29,629 bases of DNA, taken from Gnetum montanum (taxonomy: Eukaryota; Streptophyta; Gnetopsida; Gnetales; Gnetaceae). The notes beneath the pieces were generated by a model that did not search any database, was not told the DNA's origin, and saw only the letters and a program-made list of their open reading frames with translations. This document shows, one piece after another, positions 19,317-29,310 of the stretch. The position numbers were made by a program, and so were the translations under genes. Where the stretch lies: NCBI GenBank assembly GCA_015680685.1, contig MNCI01009669.1, forward strand, positions 404,127 through 433,755, given 5' to 3'. Position 1 is the first letter of the stretch. Every line of letters begins with the position of its first letter.

Positions 19317-19524
19317 GGTGTTTGGAGGATTGACTTGAGAGGCATTGACAAAGAATATAAAACACCATTGCATATTATAACACTAAAATGCATACAAGCT
19401 ATATGAGATGATAAAACCAAGCTAACTAGATCATTAAAGTCACTAGTTTAAGGCTGTGGTGGGCTATGGTACTAGTTTAAGGCCTTGGTAGGACATTGAA
19501 AGCAAGCTCACTTGTTAATGATTT
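19317..19524 (-). other. 3' untranslated segment of the gypsy element
   Basis: Lies between the integrase end and the polypurine tract. It holds a two-copy motif, ACTAGTTTAAGGC (19,442 and 19,471), also present at 23,200 within a longer matching stretch of about 41 bp (19,451-19,491 against 23,180-23,220, roughly 30 matches). Confidence 0.5.
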
Positions 19525-20640
19525 TCAGCTATCCTTTAGATAGGAATGGTTGACCAGATTGGCCAACTCATTCTCATCCATGTTGACTATCCTAAATGCA
19601 CCATTCTTGTAGCCTTTGGTGATAATGAAGGATCCTTCCCAGTTGGCTGAGAATTTATCCACATGCTCATGGATGGCTTTGATGACCAAGTCATCCTTCT
19701 TGATCTTATGCATGGTTAGGTTATGGTGATGTTAATGCTTCTACCTCTCTTGATAGTATTCAATGTGAACAATCACTTGCATATGTTGCTCCTTCACTAA
19801 GGCTAGGGCTATTGTCTGCAACTCCTTGTTCTATTCATCATTGATGAAGTTGGTCAAGGCTACTCGGAGTGATGGCACCTACAATTCAAGAGGTAAAATA
19901 GCTTCAGAATCATAAATCAAGCTATAAAGGATCATACCAATTGTCATGTGATAGGTTGTTCTATATGCCCATAGTGCATGGACAAGCCACTCATGCCATT
20001 TCTACTGATTGTTGTTGAGCATATTCTTGAGAAAGTTGATGATGGCGTATTACTTGCTTCTAATTGGCCATTGGCTTGAGGGTAATATGGTGATGAGAAA
20101 GAATGCTTAATTCCTAGGTCATGATAGAAATATTTTGTTTTCTAGATACTAAATTATGGTTCATTGTCCATAAGTATGGTCATGGGTGTGCCAAAATGAG
20201 CTACAATGTTATCTAGGATGAATTTGCAGATCTACTTAGATGCAGTCTTCTTTAGGAAAATAGCTTCAACCCACTTTGTAAAGTATTCGATTGCGATGAT
20301 GATGAAGCTATGACCTGTAGAAGACTTAGGAATTATGGGTTCAATGATATCCAATCCCCATCATTGAAATGGCCATGTCATTTGAGTGGTATGCAACTCA
20401 GTTGATGGTACATGTATAAGGTTGCTATATCATTGGCATGTGTCATGTATAGGTAGTCATTTTTCATATGGAGCCAATAGTAGCCTAACTATATAATCTT
20501 AGTAGCCATATCTCTCAGTCCTATATGTCCTCCACAAACACCCTCATGAATCTCCTCTAGGATTATTCTAGCTTCAATTTTGCCTAAGCACTTTAGGAGT
20601 ATGCCATCATAAGATCGTCAACATAATGTGTTGTCACCTA
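19525..20640 (-). pseudogene. pol: Ty3/gypsy integrase
   Basis: Read right to left. The zinc-binding start shows EEIHEGVCGGHIGLRDMA with both His (about 20,540), and further on a CQ of the Cys pair before HVPSTELH (about 20,410). The catalytic core has WGLDIIEPI and IEYFTKWVEA (first Asp, about 20,350-20,260), FGTPMTILMDNE (second Asp, about 20,170) and SPYYPQANGQLEASN (Glu, about 20,060). HALWAYRTTYHMTIG and LPLEL follow at about 19,970-19,880. The C-terminal GPY-like module is the stop-free run 19,525-19,713 (DLVIKAIHEHVDKF, NWEGSF, GAFRIVNMD, NHSYL). The DDE triad can be traced, but several stops and at least two frameshifts separate the pieces, so it is dead. Integrase inserts the cDNA copy into nuclear DNA. 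Confidence 0.85.
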
Positions 20641-20659
20641 CAATGACATACTACTTTGA

Positions 20660-21229
20660 TCACTTGTGTACAACATCCTTCTGAGCAATAGTCAGGCCTT
20701 GTGAGGATTCACCATGCATAAGGTAAAATTTGATATCATCATACCACTCCTTGTGAGGAGTAGTATGAATGATGACCACAAAGTTATCCCCAGTGTTCTG
20801 TGTGATGGAAGTAGCACTATCCATGGTTAAGTTGGGCAACTTACTAAACACATCTAGTGTCACAATAAGGGCTAACATTGCAGTTTCATCGACTATGGCA
20901 TTCTCGTTTAGGGGTATGTGTTGGATATCAAAATTTATGAATTGATGTAACAATTGCTTCCCTATGTCATAGTAAGGTTGTAAGTGTTTGGCCTTACATG
21001 CATAGACTTTAGTCACTTGGCTAACCATAAATCATGAATTGCCTTTGATGCATCTAATTTCAAGGACACAAGCTATCATGACTTTGTTGATCAAACTCTC
21101 ATACTCTGCTATGTTGTTTGTGCATGAAAACTTAAAATGGTAGGCAAAGGATTGGATTTCACTAGATGGGAATGTTATGATGGCAGTGGTGCTAGCTCCA
21201 TGGGTGGTCGAAGCTCTATCAAAGTGCAT
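20660..21229 (-). pseudogene. pol: Second RNase H domain (Tat-lineage type) and linker
   Basis: The frames 21,032-21,229 and 20,660-21,028 read MHFDRASTTHGASTTAI, CTNNIAEYESLINK and IRCIKGNS, then VSQVTKVYACKAKHLQPYY, QHIPLNENAIVDETAML and EWYDDIKFYL. The order FDGA..., NN.AEYEAL, GDSQLV, I.HIPR..N..AD is that of the extra 'archaeal-type' RNase H found in plant Tat-lineage gypsy elements. The first Asp, the Glu and the last Asp are kept; the third position (GDS) has become GNS. The final part, W..DI..YL..G, is the usual linker to integrase. The two frames are offset near 21,030, so a frameshift is present. Confidence 0.75.
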
Positions 21230-21419
21230 GACCCACTTATAATCCTTGGGAAATTGGCTAATATTGTTAATGTGTTGATCAAGGAACTCAGGCTCTATGG
21301 TTACTTGATCATCAATAGGAAAATCTATGAGTTGTATGAGTATAGCTTGACCTTTTATTAAGGATTAATAGATGTATTGAAGGTTAAAATCTATGGTTAT
21401 GGATTATCATTGGGCTATA

Positions 21420-21740
21420 TAACTACTTTTGTAGATGTTGATCATTATGACTTTGAGTATGTTGTTCTTGCAAATGACATTGAATTAGCTTCTGAAGAGG
21501 TAGTGTCTCCACTTCTTCAAGGAGAAGACTAGTGCTAGATAATACTTCTCCACTTTAGTATATTTGGTCTCGTGTGCAACTAATGCATGGCTAAGATAGT
21601 ACATTGGCATCTCTGCTCCATCATCATGCTTCTAATAGAGTAGAGAGGTAATGGATGTGTCTAAGATGGCAAGGTAAATTTAGAACATTCTATCCTCTTG
21701 CAAAAAATAGACTATTGGTAGTTGTGCCAACTCTTACTTA
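21420..21740 (-). pseudogene. pol: First (gypsy-type) RNase H domain
   Basis: Between RT and the second RNase H, the minus strand reads YLAILDTSITSLLY (about 21,680), then DDGAEMPMYYLSHALVAHE and KVEKYYLALVFSLKKWRHYL (to about 21,500). This is the usual gypsy RNase H sequence (D in LDTS, E in VEK). The final KADPL-like motif has degraded to CKNNIL. A stop interrupts SLLY/KHDD. Normally this domain removes the RNA of the RNA-DNA hybrid. Confidence 0.75.
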
Positions 21741-21856
21741 AGGTTTTTAAAGGCCCATTGGCATTGAGCTATTCACTCATAGTGAATCCCTTTCTTAAGT
21801 AAGTGTTGCATAGGCTACAATTTATTTGTAAGCCTAATGATAAACCTATGAATAAA

Positions 21857-22650
21857 CTATAATCTACCTTGTAATCCCTGAATCTCCTTAAGGTTGGTAG
21901 GTGCTACCAACTTATATATGACCCTAACTTTATTAGGATTGACACATATCCCTCCTTCAAATACTACAAAGCCAAGCATCTTACTGGTCTTGATACCAAA
22001 GATGCATTTCTTAGGATTGAGCCTAAATTGGTATGTAAGGCACAATTTGAGCACAATATCTAGGTCATTAGCCACTTTAGACTTAATGGTTATGTCATCT
22101 ATGTAATCGTTAAGCAAACCTAGCACATAATTGCTAAAGATATAGGTCATGGATGTCTAGTATGTTGCTCCTACATTCTTAAGGCCAAAGGACATCATAA
22201 TATAGCAAAAGGTACCCCAAGGGGTTCTAAAGATCCTGCTAAGTTGGTGATCTTAGTTAATCCTAATTTGGTTATATCCCAAGAATCCATCCATAAAGAA
22301 AAACAAGGCATGTCTGTTTGTAGTATCGATAATTCTTGATAGCCAGTTTATTTAGATCTTAAAAATTAATGCAGATACAAATACTCCTATTTTTCTTAGG
22401 AACTACCACTATGTTGGACACCCATTTAGTATGCACGACCATCCTAATGAAACTAGCTTGGTAGAGCTTTGAGATTTCATCATGAACTACCAAGGCCAAA
22501 TCAAGTCTAATCTTTCTTCTTAACTAGTCTAATGCTAGGGTCTAGTATGATGTTGTGCTAGACTAAACACAAGTCTAATGCTAGCATATCCTCATATGAC
22601 TAGGAAAAGGCCTTAATGTCACCTTGTAGCACCTTAGTTATGTCTTAAGC
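21857..22650 (-). pseudogene. pol: Ty3/gypsy reverse transcriptase
   Basis: Read right to left. The fingers region has EISKLYQASFIRMVV, KWVSNIVVVPKKN and CINF, a stop, then DLNKLAIKN (about 22,480-22,330). The palm has a FMDGFLGYNQ-like segment (about 22,280), TPWGTFCY in shifted frame (about 22,215) and MSFGLKNVGATY. The stop-free run 21,857-22,150 carries the catalytic box NDYIDDITIKSK (YxDD, about 22,110-22,080), then FRLNPKKCIFGIKTSKMLGF and the thumb-like LKEIQGLQGRL. Both catalytic Asp of YIDD remain. Stops and frameshifts cut the N-terminal half. This is the best-preserved retroelement domain in the window. Confidence 0.9.
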
Positions 22651-22960
22651 CTTTTGAGGTTCTAGTAAAAAACTTAGTTTAAGGATTCTCTCCTCACCAA
22701 TGTGTGTTGCAACATGAACCTAACTAGAGAGTCTTTGATTATGTCACTTTCCTTTAAGTCAAGTGTTTTGACTAGGTTTTTAGGCCATTCTACAGGTTTC
22801 TCTATTGAGGCTATGTGGTCTACAAGACTCTCAAGCTCAAGATCTAGGCAATCAGGGTTAATACATCATTCAACATTACCATGGGGTCCATGTAGATGCA
22901 AATGTAAACTGATTTGCTCCTAGGCACTCATACTTTGATATTGCATATCAACCAAAAGAA
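22651..22960 (-). pseudogene. pol: pol spacer upstream of RT
   Basis: The minus strand is coding-like with stops near each end: INILLVDMQYQSMSA, then CLDLELESLVDHIASIEKP and VKTLDLKESDIIKDSLVRF. In gypsy elements this acidic, poorly conserved part lies between protease and RT. Protease and gag are missing; the coding signal ends at about 22,960 against an AGGTC-rich tract. Confidence 0.55.
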
Positions 22961-23624
22961 TATTAATTGACACTTGGGTAAATAATGCTAAAATGCTATA
23001 AAATCATGTAAATACCTAAAGATATAATGTGAACAAGGTCATTTAAGACTACCAATATGCTAAGGACAGGTCAAGAAAGTACAAAAGAGGTTAAATAAAT
23101 GTCAAATAAAAGTCAAACAAAGGTAAGTATGAGAAATAAGACTAAAAATGGTCTATAAGGATCACAATTTTGCCAGTTTTAGGCCTTAGTGGGCCTAGAT
23201 GCTAGTTTAAGGCCATAGCAAGCCTTTATCCCATGGTGTCAAATGATGGTTAGAGAAGGTCAAACTCCAATATTTGATACTAATAAAAGGCTAAAAAAGG
23301 TAAATAAGGCTATAATAAGGTAAATAAGGAAGATATAAAGCTACATAAAGGTCACAAGAAGGCCAACAAGGTTGACAATGAAATGCAAGGCTAAAAACAA
23401 GTTGAAACATCATGTAATAAGGCCAAATCAAGTAAAACAGGCTACATATGGTCAAAGCTAGCTAATATAGGTCAAAAGGGGTTAGATTTTACTAGTTTTA
23501 GGTTTTAGTATGCAATGATTTAGGTCTACAAGACTAGTAGGTGAGTTTGGTCATTAGTCAGGGCTATTTTTGGGCTATTTGGACTTAGAAATCTTTGAAA
23601 TCAAGAGTTTTTGGCTTCTACAAT
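22961..23624. repeat. Purine-rich AGGTC/AGGCT tract
   Basis: From about 23,030 to 23,510 words such as AAGGTC, AAGGCTA, AGGTAAATAAGG and GGTCAAA recur every 10-25 bp on the plus strand, with no coding frame. It includes the 41-bp stretch (23,180-23,220) resembling the 3' untranslated segment at 19,451-19,491, in the same orientation. Confidence 0.5.
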
Positions 23625-26600
23625 GGATCCTTTCTATTTCCATTCTAGCTATCCTAGAAAAAGGGACCCTCAATGTGGAAATTAATGAAAGTGGATTTTG
23701 GGGCATCTGGAGGTTTAAAGTTGAAGTTTTGGGGCTTCCCTAAGGTGGCATAGGGCAAGATCTATCATAATTGGGCACTTTGGAGATCTATAAAGGTCAA
23801 AAGGTAGGTTTTGTAGCATTGCCCCTCTTATTTCCATGCTTTCCAGCATGGAAGAGAGGGGGTTTATCATGGACAATCAAAATCCAAGAAAAAAGGATAA
23901 AAAAGATAATTGGAACCAAGATCTAGTAGTTGTACATCCTCTAGCTTTGTTTTGAGGCCATTTGAGTCAATTTTGAATGTCAAAACGTGCTAAAATGGCT
24001 TTCCTCCTTCTTCCATAGTACGCATAGCATCCACAACATGGAAGAATGGGGGGAAACTTATTCCATGGATTTAGGATGATCTGGGAGCACATTGGCCAAG
24101 TTCCTACACTCTAAGGCTGTAGGTCACGAGTCTGCAAGTCTCTGGCTAATTTTGCGCACATTTGGAGGTCATTCAAGGGCATATATTATCTTACCCCTTT
24201 GTTGCTACATTGGGAAGTTACTTCAATGTGAAATATTTGGAGGAATGAATTTTGAAGGATAGCATGAAGTTAGATGAGCAAAATCTTAAGGTTGTGAGGT
24301 CCTAAACATTTTTGACATAAATATTTGGCTTCTAGGAGTGTCATCTTGCCATCAAAAGTGGAAATTAGCACTCCCCCTTGTTTTCAAACTACCCAGCATG
24401 GAAGGATCCTTCTCCAATGTGGATAGAATAAAAATTCTAGATATGAGCTAGTTTAGGTCACATTGCACTATGCATGTTAGTCCCCAAAGTTGCTAGGGCC
24501 AAGGACTAGGATTTCATGGCAAAATTTGGTAGTTTTAAGTTGTTTGAAGTGTTTGTTGGTCTTTCCCATTTTTTCCACACTTAGGCTATGCGGCTCATCA
24601 TGGAAGACTAAGGAAAACCACATTTTAATCATTTAGGATAAGTTTTATGAGGTTCTAAGACTCCAATGGTTACTAATAAGGTTCTAGGATGCATACAAGG
24701 TTATTTGATGTTGTTTTGAGGTGTTTATGAATTCCAAATGAGTCCTCATTTCAATTTCCACACTAGGTAGCATGGAAGAAGTGATCCCCAACATGAAAGA
24801 ACCATAAATCTTAGATTTAGACTAGTTTTGGTCTCAATCAATCATGCATGTATGCCTTTAGGGTTGTCAGGGTCAAGGGCAAGGGTTTGAGGTCAAGTTT
24901 GGTTAGTTTGGAGATTTCCTAGATGGTTTTTAAGCTTTCTCCCTTTTTTCACATTGGAGATAGTATGCTCAACGTGGAATACTAGAGGGAAAAAATGTTT
25001 AGCCATTTATGATCATTTTGGTAGGGCTTTAGGCCTCCAACATGTGTGAAACTAGTCTTAGGGTTCATGTAAAACCATAGGGTGTTTACTTAAGGTGTTT
25101 AAATGCCCTTTTGAAGTTCCCCTAGAGTTTTCATGTATCTTTAATGCTAACCAGCATGGAAGAGGTAGATCTTATCATGGAGGAACTAGGAAACCTTTCT
25201 TTTTACTATTTTTGATGTTTTTGACCATGCATGTAAATTTCTAAGGTTATCAGTGTCGATTGTTACTACCTAGTGCCAAGATTAGGTTGCTTTAATGGCT
25301 GTGAAGTCGTTTTTGATGATTCCACCTTTTTTCCATGCTAGGGTTTCCATGCTCAATGTGGAAGATTAAGGGGAAAGATTTTGTTGCTATTCATGGTCTA
25401 TATCAGCAAGTTTGAGGATCGTAGGATGTGTAAATATGGTTCCTAGACACACATAGGGATTTATGGTTTTCTTTAAGGTTTCTAAAGACTATTTAGGAGT
25501 ACCCCTAAAAATTCCCCCTTTCTTCCATGTTAGCCAATGTGAAAGATGGATCTTTTAGCATGGAGAAACTAGGATACCCTAAGTTTTACCAATTTTGGTA
25601 ATTTTGGCTATGCATGTGTGTCCATAGGGTTGTTGGTGTTGACTATCAATGCTAAGAGTTGAAATCTGATCATTTTGAAAGATATAAGAGGATTTTTAAC
25701 CTTCCTTCACTTCATCCATGCTAGGATTGGGATGCTCAGCATGGATGAAATCCTCATTATCATGGAGAGTCCAAGGGGGACTAGTTTTGATTATTTTAAG
25801 TGACTTCTAGAAGTCTAGTAGCTTCTAGAAGGATTAGGTTACTTCTGGGAGTTAAACTACATGCAAACTTCAACAATTTTATCTTGCCCCTTTCATCCAT
25901 GCTAGGACTAGGATGCTTAGCATGGATGAGTTCCTCCCTTGAGTGGAAGAACCTTAAGAGGTTTATTTTTATTGATTTTTGATATTCTAGTGACATCCCA
26001 AAAGACTATGAAGGTTCTAGTATTAGTCTGAGATAATTTGATATTGTTTTCTCATTTTTGGAACCTCCTACTAATCTTCCTAGCTCCATCCTTCTAGTAT
26101 TCATGTTGGGCAATGTGAAAAAGATATCCCCCAATGTGGAAGAACCATGAAGTTAGATCTAGGCCAATTCAACACTAAATTAACCATGCATGTTAGCCTT
26201 TGGAATTATTGGTGTTGATAGTTAATACTAGGTGCCAACATTCAATAGTTTGGAGGCTTCTAAGTGCCTCATGGATTATCCCCCCTTTCTTCCACATTGG
26301 GCATGATGGCCCCACCATAGATGAGATGGGGATGACATTTTTGTTCCATATTTAACTACTTTTGGGGCATTTAAATGGTCTAGAGTGTTCCAATAGAGTC
26401 TAGGGTTCATCGAGCTTTGAGAAACGACTACTAGGTAGTCAATTTAGGTTATTTCTAGCTTTCCCCATTATTCCATGCTAGGGATAAGAGACTTAACATG
26501 GATGAAGCCTCCCCTAGTGTGGAAAAACCAAATCCCAAGATTTTTACTAGTTTCAACTAGGTTTGATGAGGTTCCAGGGTTGTCGGGAGTGCTTATAGGG

Positions 26601-26930
26601 GTTGTGGATCATGTGGGGCTTACTTTAGGGACAAACCTAGGCTAGATGGATGCTGGGGGATAAGAATGGATGTTAGAACCATTTGTTCCACATTGGGTAC
26701 TATTTCCCTAGCAAGGAAACCCATGTTATATAGTTCTGTCCATGTCTTATCCCTTTTGGATGCTTGGGATTAAAAAAGATAAGTTTTGGTTACTAAAAAT
26801 GGAAAAAAGGTTATGTTTTAATCGTTTTAAGAAATGGTATGCATGTATCCACATTAGGTATGATACCCCTAGCATGGATGCAGGGGAGTTAAGGCTTGGT
26901 TGTTTTTGTAAGTGTTTAAGGAATTAAAAC
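23625..26930. repeat. Tandem array, about 190-bp units, possibly dimeric
   Basis: A junction motif, a pyrimidine run then TTCCATGCTAGG...GCATGGAAGA, appears near 23,835, 24,015, 24,195, 24,385, 24,570, 24,760, 24,945, 25,140, 25,335, 25,520, 25,715, 25,895, 26,095, 26,290, 26,475, 26,690 and 26,850, so spacing averages about 190 bp. Between junctions two forms seem to alternate. One contains CCATGCATGT followed by AGGGTTGTCAG(T/G)GTC and CTAGTGCCAAG (near 24,470, 24,850, 25,230, 25,610 and 26,190). The other has TTTAGCCATTTATGATCATTTT-like text and GGGTTCAT. This suggests a repeat of about 380 bp built from two 190-bp halves. Copies are much diverged, and no long reading frame exists. Confidence 0.75.
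25711..25749. repeat. Hairpin in array unit, 12-bp perfect arms
   Basis: TTCATCCATGCT (25,711-25,722) and AGCATGGATGAA (25,738-25,749) are exact reverse complements separated by 15 bp. Related hairpins lie at 25,893-25,904/25,918-25,929 (TCATCCATGCTA/TAGCATGGATGA, 12 of 12) and near 23,835-23,856 (TTCCATGCT/AGCATGGAA, 4-bp loop), all at unit junctions. Confidence 0.85.
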
Positions 26931-27888
26931 CCAATGTTGATGCAATTTTTAGGCCAAGAGTGAGGGCATATAGTGGGACACATAACTTAAAAGTTTAAGA
27001 TCTGAGAAATGAAGCTATTTTCGACCAATTTCAGTGTGGAAGAGACTTTCCCCCCCTTGAAATTTAGTGCACTTAGAGTTATGGTGCACCAAGTGGGCAA
27101 CTGGGGTTTAGAGGTGGGAATTTAGGTTTAGATGTATTTTAATGGAAAATTTCATAAGTTTCAATCACAATTCCCATTTTGCATAGAAAACACATTGGTG
27201 AAGAGCTCTAAAAAATATTTTTGTTGTAGAGACAAGCTATATTTAGTGTGGAAGCAACCATTCCTTCCTACAGACAACTTTAAACTCCTATTTTTCATAG
27301 AGTCTAAATTCCCAACGTTGAGCCTACCATGCTACCCAAATAGCATGGAGGGAAGAGCCAGAATGCAAAGATTCAAGGGGCCTATGAGAATGTAGGCTAT
27401 TTTAGCTATTCTTTTAAGGCTATGTTGAATTAGGATTTATGAACTTTAAGCTTTTTGCATGAAAAATGCAAGCAATGTTGTCTATTTTTTTATTAATAAA
27501 ACAACTCATATTTCAAATATTTGATGTTATGTGTTTGTAGCCCTATGTTTAAGCTTCCAATGATTATTGTTTTGTTTAATTTGGATTAATAATGATGAAG
27601 TTATGGCTATTTTCTTAAGGTCATGTAGTTAGGTTTTTCATGCCATTTTTAAAATTTCATGTACATTCACAAATTTTCTCTAAGGAAACAAAAGGAGTTA
27701 TGGCTTTAGCTTTTCAATGGAGGTGGAATCACTTTATTTAGAGTTCAAATGATTTTTTGGTGAATTTTTTACCAACCTTGCATGAAAGGGGGTTAATAGT
27801 GACAACTATAGTTTTTGCTAGATTTGTCTATGTTTCATGTAAAACCAATTATGTATGTTTGGTTGTAATGGTCATGGATTCAAAGCTT
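26931..27888. other. Array margin and AT-rich spacer, no gene seen
   Basis: Diverged array words persist to about 27,350 (GTGTGGAAGAGACTTTCCCCC at 27,032; CCATGCTACCCAAATAGCATGG at 27,328). The 87-codon plus frame at 27,132-27,395 has no recognised domain and overlaps these repeat words. Confidence 0.5.
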
Positions 27889-28099
27889 GTGATTTCAGGA
27901 TTCCTTCCATGGTGGAATCACTAAAATTGGAGCTTGGATGAATTTTTTATAAAGTTTTAGTTATGGTTGTATCATGATTGTAACACTTTACAACATGTGA
28001 TTTCAGGATTCCTTCCATGGTGAAATCACTAAAATCAGAGCTTGGATGAATTTTTCATAAATTTATAGTTATGGCTATATCATGGTTGTAGCACTTTAC
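27889..28099. repeat. Two-copy tandem duplication, period 108 bp
   Basis: GTGATTTCAGGATTCCTTCC starts both copies (27,889 and 27,997), and each runs through GAGCTTGGATGAATTTTT and ATGGTTGTA-like text to CACTTTA. Identity is high, about 90% by eye, so it is younger than the other duplications in the window. Confidence 0.9.
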
Positions 28100-28507
28100 C
28101 CTTTTGGGAATGGATGTAGTTGACATGCTTAGAGATTACTTTTATCAACTCCCATGATTGCTAAATATGTAAAACTTATGTTTTAAATGTTTTTAATAAA
28201 ATTAAAGGATTTTACTATTTTTAGAGGCCTTTTGCTATGCCTATATTTTTTTTCTAATGTTTTAATGTTTCTTTCTAAGTTTATGCATTATTTAAACTAA
28301 GGCTTAATTTTGGCTATACGCTTTTTGCTATGAAGAAGAAGGCTATGAAAGGTTGTAATAATTCTTATTGTGGAATTTGTTAAGCCAACTTAGATAAACA
28401 CCTTAGAGCTTTTAGCATAGGCTAATTTCACCTCCGACTAGGATGTTTCTTCCAAATTTGTTAAGAAATTATAATTACTCATAATGCTTTTTCTTTGCTT
28501 CATGTAG
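28100..28507. other. AT-rich spacer ending in a splice-acceptor-like sequence
   Basis: No gene seen. The last 30 bases (CTTTTTCTTTGCTTCATGTAG before G at 28,508) are a good plant 3' splice site, directly before coding-like sequence. This may be the end of an intron of the gene remnant to the right. Confidence 0.4.
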
Positions 28508-29310
28508 GGTCTACTTGAAGCCCATCCTCATTATTGTTGATTTGTTGGGCATTTTATGCTATCTTGGCCATCCCAAGGCCAACACCCCACTCCTTGAAAT
28601 GTCTTTGGGAAAGGTTTCACTATGGTTTTGACCTGGGACAAAGGAATTCCTTGCCTACATCCTACGAAACATTAATGTGATGCTATGGTTACACCTATCT
28701 ATAGATGTGGTTGGGGCCATAATGGAGACCTTATTGCCTTGGGGATTTGACCTTACTATCAATTTTATTATGAAAAATCCACCTCCTAAGATAGTAGAGG
28801 AAGTAGTAGAAGTGATTAGCCCATGTTAGCTTATAAAGATCTAGATGACAATACTTCGATGGTGGTGCATAGAGCCCACACATTGTTTTGGAACTCACCC
28901 AGTACTATGTATCACTTATAGGGGTAAGATTAGTTGTTATAGTGCTTTTATGGCTTTATTGGCTACTTTTCATAACTCCATTTGTTTTATGAATTTTTTG
29001 AAAGAACCTACTCAATGATTAAGGCTTGATCATTGATGATCAAAACTTGGCAGTGGCTCAAACTATCCTAGATGAATTTACCAAAGATCCAAAAATTGGA
29101 ACAGTTGTGTCTTAATTGCTAAGAGGGGACTTTGATTCATATAGTACAAGGTTTAACCTTATATACAAGAAGTGTAAGTATGATGGGATGATACAAAACT
29201 AGTGGATATACTCCAATAACTCCATGGATTAAACCCTTGTAGCTAGGACCTTTTCTCAAACCACACCAAAGAAGAAGAATAAAGGTAAACATAAAGGCTA
29301 TAAATTTTAA
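28508..29310 (+). pseudogene. FCP1/NIF-type HAD phosphatase-like remnant
   Basis: One frame from 28,515 to 28,826 has a single internal stop (28,629). It reads KPILIIVDLLGIL, then WF-stop-PGTKEFLAYILRN, INVMLW, and IDVVGAIMETLLPWGFDL. Plant FCP1/NIF-domain HAD proteins show LLVLDLNG.L, RP...EFL..C...F.VG.WSS and a helix at the same spacing, so the first Asp of HAD motif I (28,539-28,541) is kept. In another frame 28,823-28,918 reads YKDLDDNTSMVV, compatible with the LLLDDSPYK motif IV. Frames continue with TYRGKISCYSAF, then 29,023-29,310: GLIIDDQNLAVAQTILDEF, GDFDSYSTRFNLIY and a lysine-rich end PKKKNKGKHKG, with three stops. The C-terminal part is unrecognised. The sequence is broken by stops and frameshifts. 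The family call rests on remembered motifs and could be wrong. Confidence 0.4.
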
